From assembly GCF_004216915.1 (NCBI RefSeq), contig NZ_SGXD01000005.1:267278-331277 (forward strand): a stretch of 64,000 bases of DNA, read 5' to 3'. The position numbers and the translations under genes are program-made. The stretch is from Motilibacter rhizosphaerae. GTDB taxonomy: Bacteria; Actinomycetota; Actinomycetes; Motilibacterales; Motilibacteraceae. This document shows, piece by piece, positions 24,976 through 34,657 of this stretch (position 1 is its first letter; each line of letters opens with the position of its first letter). A model generated the notes under the pieces. That model had not been told where the DNA came from. It did not search any database and worked only from the letters and a program-made list of their open reading frames with translations.

Positions 24976-26045
24976 CAGTCCAGCAGGACGAGCTCGGAGC
25001 AGAAGCCCGGCCCCATGGCGAACAGCAGCCCGGGGTCGTGCGCGGCAGGCGGGCCGGCGGCGACCGTGCGCTCGAGCACGGAGATGACGGAGACCGAGGA
25101 GAGGTTGCCGGCCTCCCGCATGGAGTCCCAGGAGTGCTGCAGCGCGTCGGGCGCCAGGCCCAGCACGCGGGTCACGGTGTCGAGGACCTTGGGACCTCCG
25201 GGGTGTCCGACGAGGACCCGGATGTCGCTGACGTCGAGGTCATGACCCGAGAGGAAGCCCTTCACGTCGCGGGCGAGGTGCTCCTCGACGACGTCGGCGA
25301 CGCTGGCGGCCAGCACGAGGCGGAACCCGGTGCTGCCGATGTCCCAGCCCATGACGCGCTCGGTGTCGGGGTAGAACGCGCTTTGCGAGTCGACGACGGC
25401 GGGCGTACCGGCTCCGGCGGCGAGGCCCATCCGCTCGGCGCGCCGCTCGCCGACGAGGACGACCGCGCCCGCGCCGTCGCCGAACAGCCCGCTGCCGATG
25501 AGGTTGGGCACCGAGTCGTCGTCGCGCTGCACGGTCAGCGAGCAGAGCTCCACCGCGAGCAGGACGACGACGTCGTCCGGGTGGCCGGCGAGGTGGTCGG
25601 CGGCGCGGGCGATCCCGGCCGCGCCCGCGACGCAGCCGAGGCCGAACAGCGGCAGGCGGCGCACGTCGGGGCGCAGTCCCAGCCGGCCGACGAGCCGCGC
25701 GTCGACGCTCGGGACGGCGAGCCCGGTGACCGTCGTCGAGATGACGAGGTCGACGTCGGCGGGCTCGAGGCCGGCGCGTTCCAGCGCGGAGCGCACCGCG
25801 CGCTCCCCCAGCTCGACGGCGACGCGGACGAACGCGTCGTTGGCGGCGGTGAAGTCCAGGCCCGCGTAGTCCTCCAACGCGAGGGCGAGGTGCCGCGTCT
25901 CGACGCCCGTCGCCCGGTGGAAGCGGTCGAGCAGCGCCAGCTTGTCCTCGCCCGGGTGGACGACGGCGGCGAAGGCGCGGGTGATGTCCTCCTGGGCGTA
26001 GCGGTGCTCAGGCAGGGCGGTGGCCGCAGCCGCGATCCGGGTCAC
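24972..26045 (-). CDS. Type III polyketide synthase (chalcone/stilbene synthase family)
   Basis: The protein has 357 residues. The catalytic triad is seen as Cys138 (FGLGCVAGAAG), His281 (LVGHPGGPKV) and Asn314 (EAGNLSSVSV). Such bacterial enzymes condense long acyl starters with malonyl-CoA to alkylresorcinols or alkylpyrones. It is first in an operon with an ICMT-like methyltransferase and a flavoprotein, matching srsABC of Streptomyces griseus, whose products modify the envelope and affect beta-lactam sensitivity. The exact product cannot be read from sequence. Confidence 0.93.
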   Translation of the reverse strand: MTRIAAAATALPEHRYAQEDITRAFAAVVHPGEDKLALLDRFHRATGVETRHLALALEDYAGLDFTAANDAFVRVAVELGERAVRSALERAGLEPADVDLVISTTVTGLAVPSVDARLVGRLGLRPDVRRLPLFGLGCVAGAAGIARAADHLAGHPDDVVVLLAVELCSLTVQRDDDSVPNLIGSGLFGDGAGAVVLVGERRAERMGLAAGAGTPAVVDSQSAFYPDTERVMGWDIGSTGFRLVLAASVADVVEEHLARDVKGFLSGHDLDVSDIRVLVGHPGGPKVLDTVTRVLGLAPDALQHSWDSMREAGNLSSVSVISVLERTVAAGPPAAHDPGLLFAMGPGFCSELVLLDW

Positions 26046-26312
26046 CCCTGCACGCTAGTCGCCCCCCGGCCCCGTGCCACCTGAGCAGCCACCCCACGGG
26101 CACAAGCAGCAGCCCTCCAGCGTTCACCTCCTGGCGCTGCACCAGGCATGAACCGAGTCCTGGGCCTTCCGGCTCCTCCGAGTAGGCGGGTGCGATCGGG
26201 TGGACCCCGTGACGATCTCCGTCGCGGAGGTGAAGGACTCGTGAGGACGCGCCGAAGGGAGTTGGACGTGAGAAGAGCAGGACGCGAGATGCAGGACACG
26301 AGGAGCGAGACC

Positions 26313-26507
26313 ATGAGCTGCAGCCACACCCCGGAGTGCCCGGACGCCGCCGCCCCCGACCACGAGGCCGCGGTGATCGTCTCCAGCCACTACGAGCAGG
26401 GCTGGGCGCTGCTGTGCAACGGCGTCGTGCTGTTCGAGGACACCGGCGAGCTGCTGCCCGGCGGGATCGCGGTCGAGCCGCACCGCCGGGCCTTCGCCGC
26501 CGCCTGA
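26313..26507 (+). CDS. DUF5999 family small protein
   Basis: The protein has 64 residues from ATG 26313 with AGGAG 7-8 bases upstream. It has the family pattern CSHTPECP at the N-terminus, then SSHYEQGWALLCNGVVLFED and TGELLPGG. DUF5999 proteins are common in actinomycetes and have no known role. The 267 bases upstream separate it from the divergent polyketide synthase; no clear promoter is seen there. It ends just inside a 27-base tandem repeat that contains the stop codon. Confidence 0.85.
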   Translation: MSCSHTPECPDAAAPDHEAAVIVSSHYEQGWALLCNGVVLFEDTGELLPGGIAVEPHRRAFAAA

Positions 26508-26589
26508 GCGAGCTCAGGCAGTGTGACCGCCTGAGCGAGCTCAGGCAGTGTGACCGCCTGAGCGAGCTCGGGCAGTGTGACCGCCTGAC
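26501..26589. repeat. 27-base tandem repeat, three copies, each a hairpin
   Basis: Units start at 26501, 26528 and 26555, with a partial fourth from 26582. Each contains CCTGAGCGAGCTCAGG (6-bp stem, 4-base loop; third copy with one change) and ends CAGTGTGAC. The first unit supplies the DUF5999 stop. The array fills the gap between convergent DUF5999 and gcvP, so it may act as a bidirectional terminator. Confidence 0.9.
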
Positions 26590-26631
26590 CCCGCTCCCGC
26601 CGCCCGGCAGGTCCCGGGCGGCGGCGCTCCC

Positions 26632-29454
26632 CTAGTCCTCGTACGCCTCGATCGGCGGGCACGCGCAGACGAGGTTCCGGTCGCCCCACGCGGCGTCGAT
26701 CCGCGACACCGGCGGCCAGTACTTGGCCGCGCGGTCCACGCCCTCGGGGTACACCGCCTCCTTGCGGGTGTAGGCCCGGTCCCACTCCTCGGCCAGCAGG
26801 TACGCCGGGTGCGGCGCCCGCGCGAGCGGGTTGTCCCCTGCGGGCCAGCGCCCGGCGGCCACGGCCGCCGCCTCCTGCCGGATCGCGATCATCGCGTCGC
26901 AGAACCGGTCGATCTCGCGCAGGTCCTCGCTCTCCGTCGGCTCCACCATCAGCGTCCCGGCGACCGGGAAGCTCATGGTCGGGGCGTGGAAGCCGTAGTC
27001 GATGAGCCGCTTGGCGACGTCGTCGACCGTGATGCCCGTCTCCTTCGTCAGCGGGCGCAGGTCGAGGATGCACTCGTGGGCCACGAGCCCGTCGTGCCCG
27101 CTGTAGAGCACGGGGTAGGAGTCGCGCAGCCGCGCCGCGACGTAGTTGGCCGACAGCACGGCGACCTCGGTGGCGCGGCGCAGGCCCTCGGCGCCCATCA
27201 TCCGGATGTACATCCACGGGATCGGCAGGATCCCGGCGCTCCCCCACGGCGCCGCGCTGACCGGCGCGCTCTCCGGCCGCTCGCCGCCCAGCGGGTGGCC
27301 GGGGAGGTACGGCGCGAGGTGCGCCCGCGCCGCTACCGGGCCGACGCCGGGACCGCCACCGCCGTGCGGGATGCAGAACGTCTTGTGCAGGTTGAGGTGG
27401 CTGACGTCGGCGCCGAACGCGCCGGGGCGCGCGATGCCGACGAGCGCGTTGAGGTTGGCGCCGTCGACGTAGACCTGGCCGCCGGCCTCGTGCACGAGCT
27501 CGCACACGGTGGTGATGGTGTCCTCGTAGACGCCGTGCGTCGACGGGTAGGTCACCATGATCGCGGCGACGCGCCCCTCGTTCGCCGCGATCTTCGCGCG
27601 GAGGTCGTCGAGGTCGACCTCGCCGTCGTCCGTGGTGCCGACGACCACGACGCGCAGCCCGGCGAGCACCGCCGACGCGGCGTTCGTCCCGTGCGCGCTG
27701 GCCGGCACGAGGCAGACGTCGCGGCCCTCGTCACCGTTGGCGCGGTGGTACCCGCGGATCGCCAGCAGCCCGGCGAGCTCGCCGGACGCGCCGGCGTTCG
27801 GCTGCACCGAGACCGCGTCGTAGCCCGTGACCTCGGCGAGCCAGTGCTCGAGGTCGGCGATGAGCCGCCGGTAGCCCTCGGCGTCCTCGGCCGGCTGGAA
27901 CGGGTGGACGTCGGCGAACTCCGGCCACGAGATGGGCTCGAGCTCGCTGGTGGCGTTGAGCTTCATCGTGCAGGAGCCGAGCGGGATCATCCCGCGGTCC
28001 AGCGCGTAGTCCCGGTCGGACAGGCGCTTGAGGTAGCGCAGCAGCTCGGTCTCGCTGCGGTGGTCGGTGAACACCGGCGCCGTGAGGTACGCGCTGGTGC
28101 GTCCCAGCGCCGCCGGCAGCGCCGGCTCGGCGGCCTCCACCCGGGCCGCGCCGAACGCCGCGAGGACTGCGTCGACGTGCTCCGGTCGCGTGGTCTCGTC
28201 GCACGACACACCGACGCGGTCGGCGTCGACGAGGCGCAGGTCGACGCCGGCCTCGCGCGCTGCGGCGACGACCTGCTCGGCGCGCCCCGGCACCACCGCG
28301 GTGACGGTGTCGACGTACGCGTCGGCCGCGAGCTCGACGCCCGCCGCGCGCAGCCCGGCGGCGAGGTCGGCGGCGTGGCCGTGGACCCGCTCGGCGATCG
28401 CCCGGAGGCCCTCGGCGCCGTGGTAACTCGCGTACATCGCGCTGACGACGGCGAGCAGGACCTGCGCGGTGCAGATGTTGGAGGTCGCCTTGTCGCGCCG
28501 GATGTGCTGCTCGCGGGTCTGCAGCGCGAGCCGGTACGCCGGCTGCCCGTCCGCGTCGCGGCTCAGCCCGACCAGGCGGCCGGGGAGCTGGCGGGCGAGC
28601 TCGTCGCGCACCGACATGAAGCCGGCGTGCGGGCCGCCGTAGAACAGCGGGACGCCGAAGCGCTGCGCGCTGCCGACGGCGACGTCGGCGCCCCACTCCC
28701 CGGGCGGGGTCAGCAGCGTGAGCGCGAGCAGGTCGGTCGCCGCGGCGACGAGGCCGCCGCGCTCGTGGACCTCGGCGGCGAGCGCGCGGAGGTCGTGGAC
28801 GGCGCCGGAGGAGGTCGGGTAGCTCAGCAGCACGCCGAGCACAGGCCCGTCGGGCAGGCCCTCGCGCACCACGTCGCGCACGACGAGGGGGATGCCGAGC
28901 GGCTCGGCCCGGCCGGTGAGCAGCGCGAGCGTCTGCGGGTGGGTGTCGGCGTCGACGACGAACGCCCCGCCCTTCGCCGCGCCGCGCGCGACCCGCGCGG
29001 CCATCGTCAGCGCCTCGGCCGCGGCGGTCGCCTCGTCGAGCAGGCTCGCGCCGGCGACGGGCAGCGCGGTGAGGTCGCTGACCAGGGTCTGGAAGGTGAA
29101 CAGCGCCTCGAGCCGGCCCTGGGAGATCTCCGGCTGGTACGGCGTGTACGCGGTGTACCAGGAGGGGTCCTCGAGCACGTTGCGGCGCACGACCGCCGGG
29201 GTCAGGCAGCGGAAGTACCCGAGGCCGATCATCGGGACCCGGACGGCGTTGCGGGCGGCGAGCGCGCGCAGCTCCGCGGTCGCCTCCTCCTCGCTGGCCG
29301 GCAGCGGCAGGTCGAGCTCGGCGGTGGAGCGGATGCCGGCGGGGACCGCCGCGTCGAGCAGGGCCTCGAGGCTGTCGTAGCCCAGCCGCTGCAGCATCTT
29401 CTGCTGCTCGACCGGGTCGGGGCCGATGTGGCGGGCGGTGAAGGGGGACGTCAC
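26632..29454 (-). CDS. gcvP: Glycine dehydrogenase (decarboxylating), P protein
   Basis: The protein has 940 residues, the usual length of the single-chain form. It decarboxylates glycine and passes the aminomethyl group to lipoyl-GcvH. The PLP lysine lies in [14 protein letters not shown] near residue 690. The N-terminal half begins [17 protein letters not shown], and [16 protein letters not shown] is also characteristic. GTG 29454 has GGAGG five bases upstream. A tandem glycine riboswitch precedes it, so glycine should control expression. GcvH is encoded further up the same neighbourhood; gcvT is not in the window. Confidence 0.97.
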   Translation of the reverse strand: MTSPFTARHIGPDPVEQQKMLQRLGYDSLEALLDAAVPAGIRSTAELDLPLPASEEEATAELRALAARNAVRVPMIGLGYFRCLTPAVVRRNVLEDPSWYTAYTPYQPEISQGRLEALFTFQTLVSDLTALPVAGASLLDEATAAAEALTMAARVARGAAKGGAFVVDADTHPQTLALLTGRAEPLGIPLVVRDVVREGLPDGPVLGVLLSYPTSSGAVHDLRALAAEVHERGGLVAAATDLLALTLLTPPGEWGADVAVGSAQRFGVPLFYGGPHAGFMSVRDELARQLPGRLVGLSRDADGQPAYRLALQTREQHIRRDKATSNICTAQVLLAVVSAMYASYHGAEGLRAIAERVHGHAADLAAGLRAAGVELAADAYVDTVTAVVPGRAEQVVAAAREAGVDLRLVDADRVGVSCDETTRPEHVDAVLAAFGAARVEAAEPALPAALGRTSAYLTAPVFTDHRSETELLRYLKRLSDRDYALDRGMIPLGSCTMKLNATSELEPISWPEFADVHPFQPAEDAEGYRRLIADLEHWLAEVTGYDAVSVQPNAGASGELAGLLAIRGYHRANGDEGRDVCLVPASAHGTNAASAVLAGLRVVVVGTTDDGEVDLDDLRAKIAANEGRVAAIMVTYPSTHGVYEDTITTVCELVHEAGGQVYVDGANLNALVGIARPGAFGADVSHLNLHKTFCIPHGGGGPGVGPVAARAHLAPYLPGHPLGGERPESAPVSAAPWGSAGILPIPWMYIRMMGAEGLRRATEVAVLSANYVAARLRDSYPVLYSGHDGLVAHECILDLRPLTKETGITVDDVAKRLIDYGFHAPTMSFPVAGTLMVEPTESEDLREIDRFCDAMIAIRQEAAAVAAGRWPAGDNPLARAPHPAYLLAEEWDRAYTRKEAVYPEGVDRAAKYWPPVSRIDAAWGDRNLVCACPPIEAYED

Positions 29455-29496
29455 GGCAGCCTCCAGGGGGCCGGGCAGGGCGGAGCGGCTCCCCCT

Positions 29497-29675
29497 CTGT
29501 CGCTGGGCCTGAGAGCTTCACCGGCCGCGTCGCCGGCTTTCTCCTTCGGCGAGGAGCTCGAGGCTCCTGCTCTTCAGAGGCGTCTCCCCTGCGCGGTCCT
29601 AGGGCCTGAGAGGTTCCGGGGAGGTTGCTCCTTCGGCGCACCGCGCTGGCTGCGCGGCGACTCTCCCGCGCGGGA
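29497..29675 (-). promoter_or_regulatory. Tandem glycine riboswitch upstream of gcvP
   Basis: Reading the minus strand, the first aptamer shows CGGGAGAGTCG, GCCGAAGGAGCAA and AACCTCTCAGGCCC. After a short linker the second shows GGGGAGACGCC, GCCGAAGGAGAAA and AGCTCTCAGGCCC. These are the conserved elements of the two glycine aptamers, in the expected order and spacing. It lies directly before the gcvP ribosome site, so control may be at translation or termination. Boundaries are approximate. Confidence 0.93.
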
Positions 29676-29720
29676 TCGTCGACCCCCCCAGCCTAACGGC
29701 TGGGACCCGGGACCGGCGCG

Positions 29721-30314
<594 letters not shown>

Positions 30315-30444
30315 GCCCGCCTCCTGGCCGTTGCTGCTGCCCGTCGCCCGGACCCCGCGGATGGTGCCACCCGTGGAACTACAGCGACGGTGTTCCTGTG
30401 CCCGAACGGTACGGCCGCGCCCCTCCCGGGGTCAACGACGCGGG

Positions 30445-30927
30445 CTACGACGGCGTGTTGCCGCCCGCCTCGAAGTCCTCGGGGGAGATCGAGTCGAGGA
30501 ACTCGCGGAACTTCTCGACCTCGTCCTCCTGCTCGTCGGGGATGGCGATCGCCGCCTCCTCGAGCACGGCGGGGTCGCACCACACCGGGCTGCCGGTGCG
30601 CAGGGCGAGCGCGATGGCGTCGGAGGGGCGCGCGCTGACCGAGACGCCGCCGGAGAGGCGCAGCTCGGCGTAGAACACGCCGTCGCGCAGCGCGGTGATG
30701 TCGACCCGGTCGAGGGTGCGGCCGAGCCCGGTGAGCACGTCGCGGAGCAGGTCGTGGGTCAGCGGCCGGGTGGGCACGACGCCCTGCTGGGCGAAGGCGA
30801 TCGCCGTCGCCTCCACCGCCCCGATCCAGATGGGGAGGTAGCGCTCGCCCTCGGTCTCCTTGAGCAGCACGATCGGCTGGTTGGAGGGCATCTCCACGCG
30901 CACACCCACGACGTCGAGCCTGTTCAC
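30445..30927 (-). CDS. Bifunctional nuclease family protein (DUF151), Rv1829-like
   Basis: The protein has 160 residues. The conserved core is seen as LKETEGERYLPIWIG, VEATAIAFAQQG, RPLTHDLL and RPSDAIALALRTGSPVW, followed by an acidic tail. The family was named for in vitro DNase/RNase activity of a plant member; its bacterial role is uncertain. It sits between the two MerR-like regulators exactly as in M. tuberculosis (Rv1828-Rv1829-Rv1830). Confidence 0.88.
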   Translation of the reverse strand: MNRLDVVGVRVEMPSNQPIVLLKETEGERYLPIWIGAVEATAIAFAQQGVVPTRPLTHDLLRDVLTGLGRTLDRVDITALRDGVFYAELRLSGGVSVSARPSDAIALALRTGSPVWCDPAVLEEAAIAIPDEQEDEVEKFREFLDSISPEDFEAGGNTPS

Positions 30928-31024
30928 CCCGCCACAGTAGCCCGCTCCCGCGGGCTGCGTCGGGAGCGAGCGGGACCGAGCGGGACTGCGCGGGACTGCG
31001 CGGGACTGCAGGGCCCAGCCGGGC

Positions 31025-31747
31025 TCAGCGGTCCTCGCCGTCCACCGCGGCCTTCACGAGCAGGGCGTGCAGGCGCAGGGTCAGCGCGCACAGCTCGCGC
31101 ACCGCCTCCTCGCGCCTGGCCTGGGAGTCGGCCTGCCGCTGGCGCTGCAGGGGGTCGGTCACCTGCAGCACGAGGTCGGCCTCGCGCTGCGCGGCGGTGC
31201 GGAAGGGGCGCAGGTGGCGCGCCTCGACGCCGAAGCGGGCGAGCTCGGCGACCGTCTGCGCGACGCGCAGGTCGTCGCGGTCGTACCAGCCGCCCTCGGG
31301 CGCCCGGAGCAGGCCGTGCCCCTCGACCTCGGCCAGCTGGCGCTCCTCCAGCCCGGCGGCCTCGCAGAGCTCGCGGCGCGAGAGCCGCAGCGGGGGGCCG
31401 CCGGCGTCGGCGGGCAGCGGCGTGCCGGGCTCGGGGACGACGCGCGGCACCCGCGGAGCCGTGAGCGCCGTCTGCGGGGGCTCGAGCCCGCGGTCGAGCG
31501 CGTCGAGGTGGTCCTTGATGACCCGCAGCGGCAGGTAGTGGTCGCGCTGGGCGCGCAGGACGTAGCGCAGCCGCTCGACGTCGGCGGTGGAGAACTTCCG
31601 GTAGCCCGACGGCGTGCGCTGCGGCTCGACCAGCCCCTCGGCCTCGAGGAAGCGGATCTTCGAGATCGTCACGTCGGAGAACTCCTGGCGCAGCTCCGCG
31701 AGGACCTCGCCGATGCTGCGGCTGGCGGGCGCGGGCAGGGCGCTCAC
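31025..31747 (-). CDS. ftsR: FtsR, MerR-type regulator (Rv1828-like)
   Basis: The protein has 240 residues. GTG 31747 overlaps the garA stop (GTGA). The winged helix is SIGEVLAELRQEF, TISKIRFLEAEGLVEPQRT and SGYRKFSTADVERLRYVL, with a second domain around LCEAAGLEERQLAEVEGHGL. The corynebacterial orthologue FtsR activates ftsZ. Position directly after garA is conserved. The gap that follows (30928-31024) holds a GCCCGC-TCCC-GCGGGC hairpin and a short GACTGCGCGG repeat. Confidence 0.88.
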   Translation of the reverse strand: MSALPAPASRSIGEVLAELRQEFSDVTISKIRFLEAEGLVEPQRTPSGYRKFSTADVERLRYVLRAQRDHYLPLRVIKDHLDALDRGLEPPQTALTAPRVPRVVPEPGTPLPADAGGPPLRLSRRELCEAAGLEERQLAEVEGHGLLRAPEGGWYDRDDLRVAQTVAELARFGVEARHLRPFRTAAQREADLVLQVTDPLQRQRQADSQARREEAVRELCALTLRLHALLVKAAVDGEDR

Positions 31748-32253
31748 CCCCTGGCTCCTCCGCCGCTCCCGCCGGCGAGGTAGACCAGCCGGTACTTGCC
31801 GATCTGGACCTCGTCGCCGCCCGTCAGCGGCGCGGTGTCGATGCGCTCGCGGTTGACGTAGGTGCCGTTCAGGCTCCCGACGTCGCGCACCTCGAAGCCG
31901 CCCTCGACGCGGACGAACTCCACGTGCCGGCGCGAGACGGTGACGTCGTCGAGGAAGATGTCGCTCTCCGGGTGGCGGCCCGCCGTCGTCACGTCCTCGT
32001 CGAGGAGGAAGCGGCTGCCGGCGTTGGGCCCGCGGCGCACGACCAGCAGGGCGGACCCGGGCGGCAGCGCGTCGACCGCGGCCAGGTCCGCGGGCGTGAC
32101 GCCGGCCGGCTCCTCGGCCTCGACGGCCGGCTCCGGCGTACCGCCCAGCGGCAGCGCGGTGGTCGCGTCGACGGGACGCAGGGCGGAGCCGCACGTGCTG
32201 CAGAACCGCGCGGACTCGTCGTTGGCGTGCCCGCAGTGGGTGCAGAACGGCAT
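31744..32253 (-). CDS. garA: GarA-like FHA-domain regulator with N-terminal zinc ribbon
   Basis: The protein has 169 residues. The N-terminus has CTHCGHANDESARFCSTCG, a zinc ribbon. DATTALP near residue 29 stands where the PknB-type phosphothreonines (ETT) lie in GarA/OdhI. The FHA domain shows AGRHPESDIFLDD, VSRRHVEF and GSLNGTYVN. GarA/OdhI inhibits 2-oxoglutarate dehydrogenase and affects glutamate enzymes, switched by kinase phosphorylation. Unlike classic GarA it carries the zinc ribbon; the phosphosite is inferred. Confidence 0.88.
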   Translation of the reverse strand: MPFCTHCGHANDESARFCSTCGSALRPVDATTALPLGGTPEPAVEAEEPAGVTPADLAAVDALPPGSALLVVRRGPNAGSRFLLDEDVTTAGRHPESDIFLDDVTVSRRHVEFVRVEGGFEVRDVGSLNGTYVNRERIDTAPLTGGDEVQIGKYRLVYLAGGSGGGARG

Positions 32254-32394
32254 GCGCTTCTCCTCCAGCTCGACGGCGTGTCGACCTCCACTCGAGGTCG
32301 AGGGTCGGACCTGTCCCGGAACCTACGGCCCGCAGCGGTGCGGGTCAACCGCGCTGGGGCGAGCCTACGTCCCGTCCCGCGCGCCGAGCGCGGG

Positions 32395-32766
32395 TCAGCC
32401 GCCGGTGAGCGAGGAGTACCCCGCCGCGTCCAGCAGCTCCACGCCCTCGGTGGAGCCGCGCACCTCGAACATCCAGCCCTCGCCGTACGGGTCGGAGTTG
32501 ACGAGCTCCGGCGTGGCGTCGAGCGCGTCGTTGCGGGCGACGACCTCACCGCTCACCGGTGCGTAGACCTCGCTGACGCTCTTGGTGGACTCGACCTCGC
32601 CGCACGACTCCCCCGCGCTCACCGTGTCACCGACGGAGGGCAGCGACACGAAGACCACGTCGCCGAGGGCGTCCTGGGCGTAGTCGGTGATCCCGACGCG
32701 CACCACGCCGTCCTGCTCGCGCAGCCACTCGTGCTGCTCGGTGTAGTGCAGCTCCTCGGGGACCAC
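32395..32766 (-). CDS. gcvH: Glycine cleavage system H protein
   Basis: The protein has 123 residues. The start is GTG 32766 with AGGAGG four bases upstream. HYTEQHEWLREQDG and GITDYAQDALGDVVFV lead to the lipoyl-lysine motif CGEVESTKSVSEVYAPV. It carries the aminomethyl group from GcvP to GcvT. It is followed by garA at a distance of 141 bases that contain a CTCGAGGTCGAG-type palindrome but no gene. Confidence 0.96.
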   Translation of the reverse strand: MVPEELHYTEQHEWLREQDGVVRVGITDYAQDALGDVVFVSLPSVGDTVSAGESCGEVESTKSVSEVYAPVSGEVVARNDALDATPELVNSDPYGEGWMFEVRGSTEGVELLDAAGYSSLTGG

Positions 32767-32813
32767 AGCGCCTCCTGCTCGTCTCGGACTCGGTCTGGTC
32801 GGGCGCGGGCAGC

Positions 32814-33548
32814 CTAGTGGCCCGGGCTCCCCGAGGGCAGGGGCGAGGGCGGCAGCGACGTGCCGGGCAGGGGCCCGAGCTCGAGCGCGCCCGCGCTCGT
32901 CAGCACCGGCTCCAGCTGCAGGGCCTGCAGGTCGTCGAGCACCCCGCCGGGGATCGCGAGGCCGGTGCGCAGCTCCTGGACCGGGCCGATCGCCTGGAGG
33001 AGGTACGGCGCGGAGACCTCCGCGCTCCCGCCGGTCCAACGCACCTCGACGCCACCGCCGACGTCGACGAAGGCGCTGCTGGCGACGATCCGCACGCCGT
33101 CGACGGCGACCACCTCGGCGCCCGCGTCGCGCAGCTCCTGCACGGCGTCGAGCAGCGTCGCGGCGCCGACGGCGCCGTGCGGGTCGGGCACGCGCAGCTC
33201 GACCCCGGGTCCGCGCGCCGCGCGCGTGCCGGCGAGCACCTCGAGCTGCTCGGCGCGGCTGCGCGCCTGCGCGGCCGCCGCCTGCTGGTCGGCGCCGGCC
33301 GCCCGCAGCCGGTCGAGCTGCGCCTGGAGCCGGGCCTGCTCCTGGCGCAGCTGCTGGGAGCGCGCCTCGGTGTCGTCGAGGATGCGGACGAGCTCCGGCT
33401 GGCGCAGCCCCGCGAGCCCGGACCCCGTCGCGGAACGCGCCTGCACGACGAGCCCGAAGCCGACCAGGGCGAGCAGGACCGCGACGACCGCCTGGCCGCG
33501 GCTGGGGCGCAGCGCGCGGCGCAGCAGCTCCAGAGCGGGTGCGGTCAC
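32814..33548 (-). CDS. DUF881 membrane-anchored protein (Rv1825-like)
   Basis: The protein has 244 residues from GTG 33548. One N-terminal membrane segment (AVVAVLLALVGFGLVVQA) is followed by a coiled coil (SQQLRQEQARLQAQLDRLRA) and the DUF881 fold (GPGVELRVPDPHG, ELRDAGAEVVAVDGVRI, YLLQAIGP). The gene is second of the DUF881 pair around the small basic protein, as in Rv1823-Rv1825. These proteins are linked to division and envelope by location; no biochemical role is known. Confidence 0.85.
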   Translation of the reverse strand: MTAPALELLRRALRPSRGQAVVAVLLALVGFGLVVQARSATGSGLAGLRQPELVRILDDTEARSQQLRQEQARLQAQLDRLRAAGADQQAAAAQARSRAEQLEVLAGTRAARGPGVELRVPDPHGAVGAATLLDAVQELRDAGAEVVAVDGVRIVASSAFVDVGGGVEVRWTGGSAEVSAPYLLQAIGPVQELRTGLAIPGGVLDDLQALQLEPVLTSAGALELGPLPGTSLPPSPLPSGSPGH

Positions 33549-33550
33549 GC

Positions 33551-33883
33551 TCAGGCCCCGAACAGCCGGCGGCGGATCGCCGCGACGTTGGCGAAGATCC
33601 GCACGCCGAGGACGATGACGACGCCCGTGGAGAGCTGGCCGCCGACGCCGAGCTGGTCGCCGAGGAAGACGATGAGCGCCGCGACCACGGTGTTGGAGAC
33701 GAACGAGACGACGAAGACCCGCTCGTCGAACAGCCCCTCGAGCCCGGCGCGCAGGGCGCCGAACACGGCGTCGAGCGCCGCGACGACGGCGATGGGGAGG
33801 TACGGCTGCAGCCAGAGCGGCACCGCCGGGTGCAGCAGCAGGCCGGCGACGACGCCGACGACGAGGCCGAGGACCGCGGTCAC
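33551..33883 (-). CDS. Small basic family membrane protein (Sbp, DUF1290; Rv1824-like)
   Basis: The protein has 110 residues with three membrane segments (TAVLGLVVGVVAGLLLH, IAVVAALDAVFGALRAGLEG, VVIVLGVRIFANVAAI). FDERVFVVSFVSN is the family signature. GTG 33883 overlaps the stop of the upstream DUF881 gene (GTGA), and its end is 2 bases from the next. The function is unknown. Confidence 0.88.
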   Translation of the reverse strand: MTAVLGLVVGVVAGLLLHPAVPLWLQPYLPIAVVAALDAVFGALRAGLEGLFDERVFVVSFVSNTVVAALIVFLGDQLGVGGQLSTGVVIVLGVRIFANVAAIRRRLFGA

Positions 33884-34635
33884 CGTCCTCCTCCCGGCGC
33901 TGGAGACGCCAGCCGCAGGGGGGCGGGGGACGCGGCCGGCAGGGAGACCGTACGCGACGAGAGCGACCAGCCGACGTCGTACGCCGCGGCGAGGTCGGCC
34001 AGCTGCTCGCGTGCCGGGCCGGCGAGGACGCGGGCGCGCAGGGCGGCCCCGCCGCCGGCACCCGGGGCGGTCGCGCTCAGGACGTACGGCGGGCTGACGG
34101 GCCGGTAGCCCACGAGCACCGTGCTGCCGGCGGTGCGGATCGCGGTGCGCGGGCCGAGGCGCACGCCGTCCAGCGCCACGGCCCCCGCGCCCGCTGCCCA
34201 GAGGTCGTTGGCGAGCTGCTGGAGGTCGCGGTCCTGCACCGCCTGGTCCGCACCGGTGGGCACGACGAGCCGGAGCACGACGCCGCTGCCCTCCGCGGGC
34301 AGGGCGGCGGCGGCGCCGCTGGGTCCGGCGCTCGGCAGTGCTGCGGGCGCGACCGGCGCCGTGGCCGCGCTGGCCACCGCGGCCCGCAGCTCGCGCAGCT
34401 GCTGCTCGGTGCCGTCGAGGGCCGTGCGCCGGTCGTCCACCGCGGCGACGAGGCTGCGCTGCTGGGCGGTGACGGGCACGCCCGTGCGCGCGTGCAGCGC
34501 GGCGACGACGAGCACGAGGCCGCAGAGCACCCCCACCAGCGCGCCGAGCCACCGGACGGCGCGCGGCGGGGGGCCGGGCGGCGGGGTGCGCGGGTGGGGC
34601 GTGCGGTGGAGCAGCAGGTCGTCGACCAGCGCCAT
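33880..34635 (-). CDS. DUF881 membrane-anchored protein (Rv1823-like)
   Basis: The protein has 251 residues from ATG 34635. A proline-rich cytoplasmic N-terminus precedes one membrane segment (LGALVGVLCGLVLVVAALHA), a helical stretch and the DUF881 fold (GSGVVLRLVVPTGADQAV, LWAAGAGAVALDGVRLG, YDVGWSLSSRTVSLPA). A GTG at 34671 would overlap the preceding gene and is the alternative start; neither has a strong ribosome site. Confidence 0.83.
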   Translation of the reverse strand: MALVDDLLLHRTPHPRTPPPGPPPRAVRWLGALVGVLCGLVLVVAALHARTGVPVTAQQRSLVAAVDDRRTALDGTEQQLRELRAAVASAATAPVAPAALPSAGPSGAAAALPAEGSGVVLRLVVPTGADQAVQDRDLQQLANDLWAAGAGAVALDGVRLGPRTAIRTAGSTVLVGYRPVSPPYVLSATAPGAGGGAALRARVLAGPAREQLADLAAAYDVGWSLSSRTVSLPAASPAPLRLASPAPGGGR

Positions 34636-34657
34636 GGTCGAGCCGGGGCCGCTCCCC

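Noticed and set aside
26148..26312. N-terminal extension of DUF5999
   Set aside because: The extension is Arg-rich without conservation, while AGGAG is correctly placed for ATG 26313.
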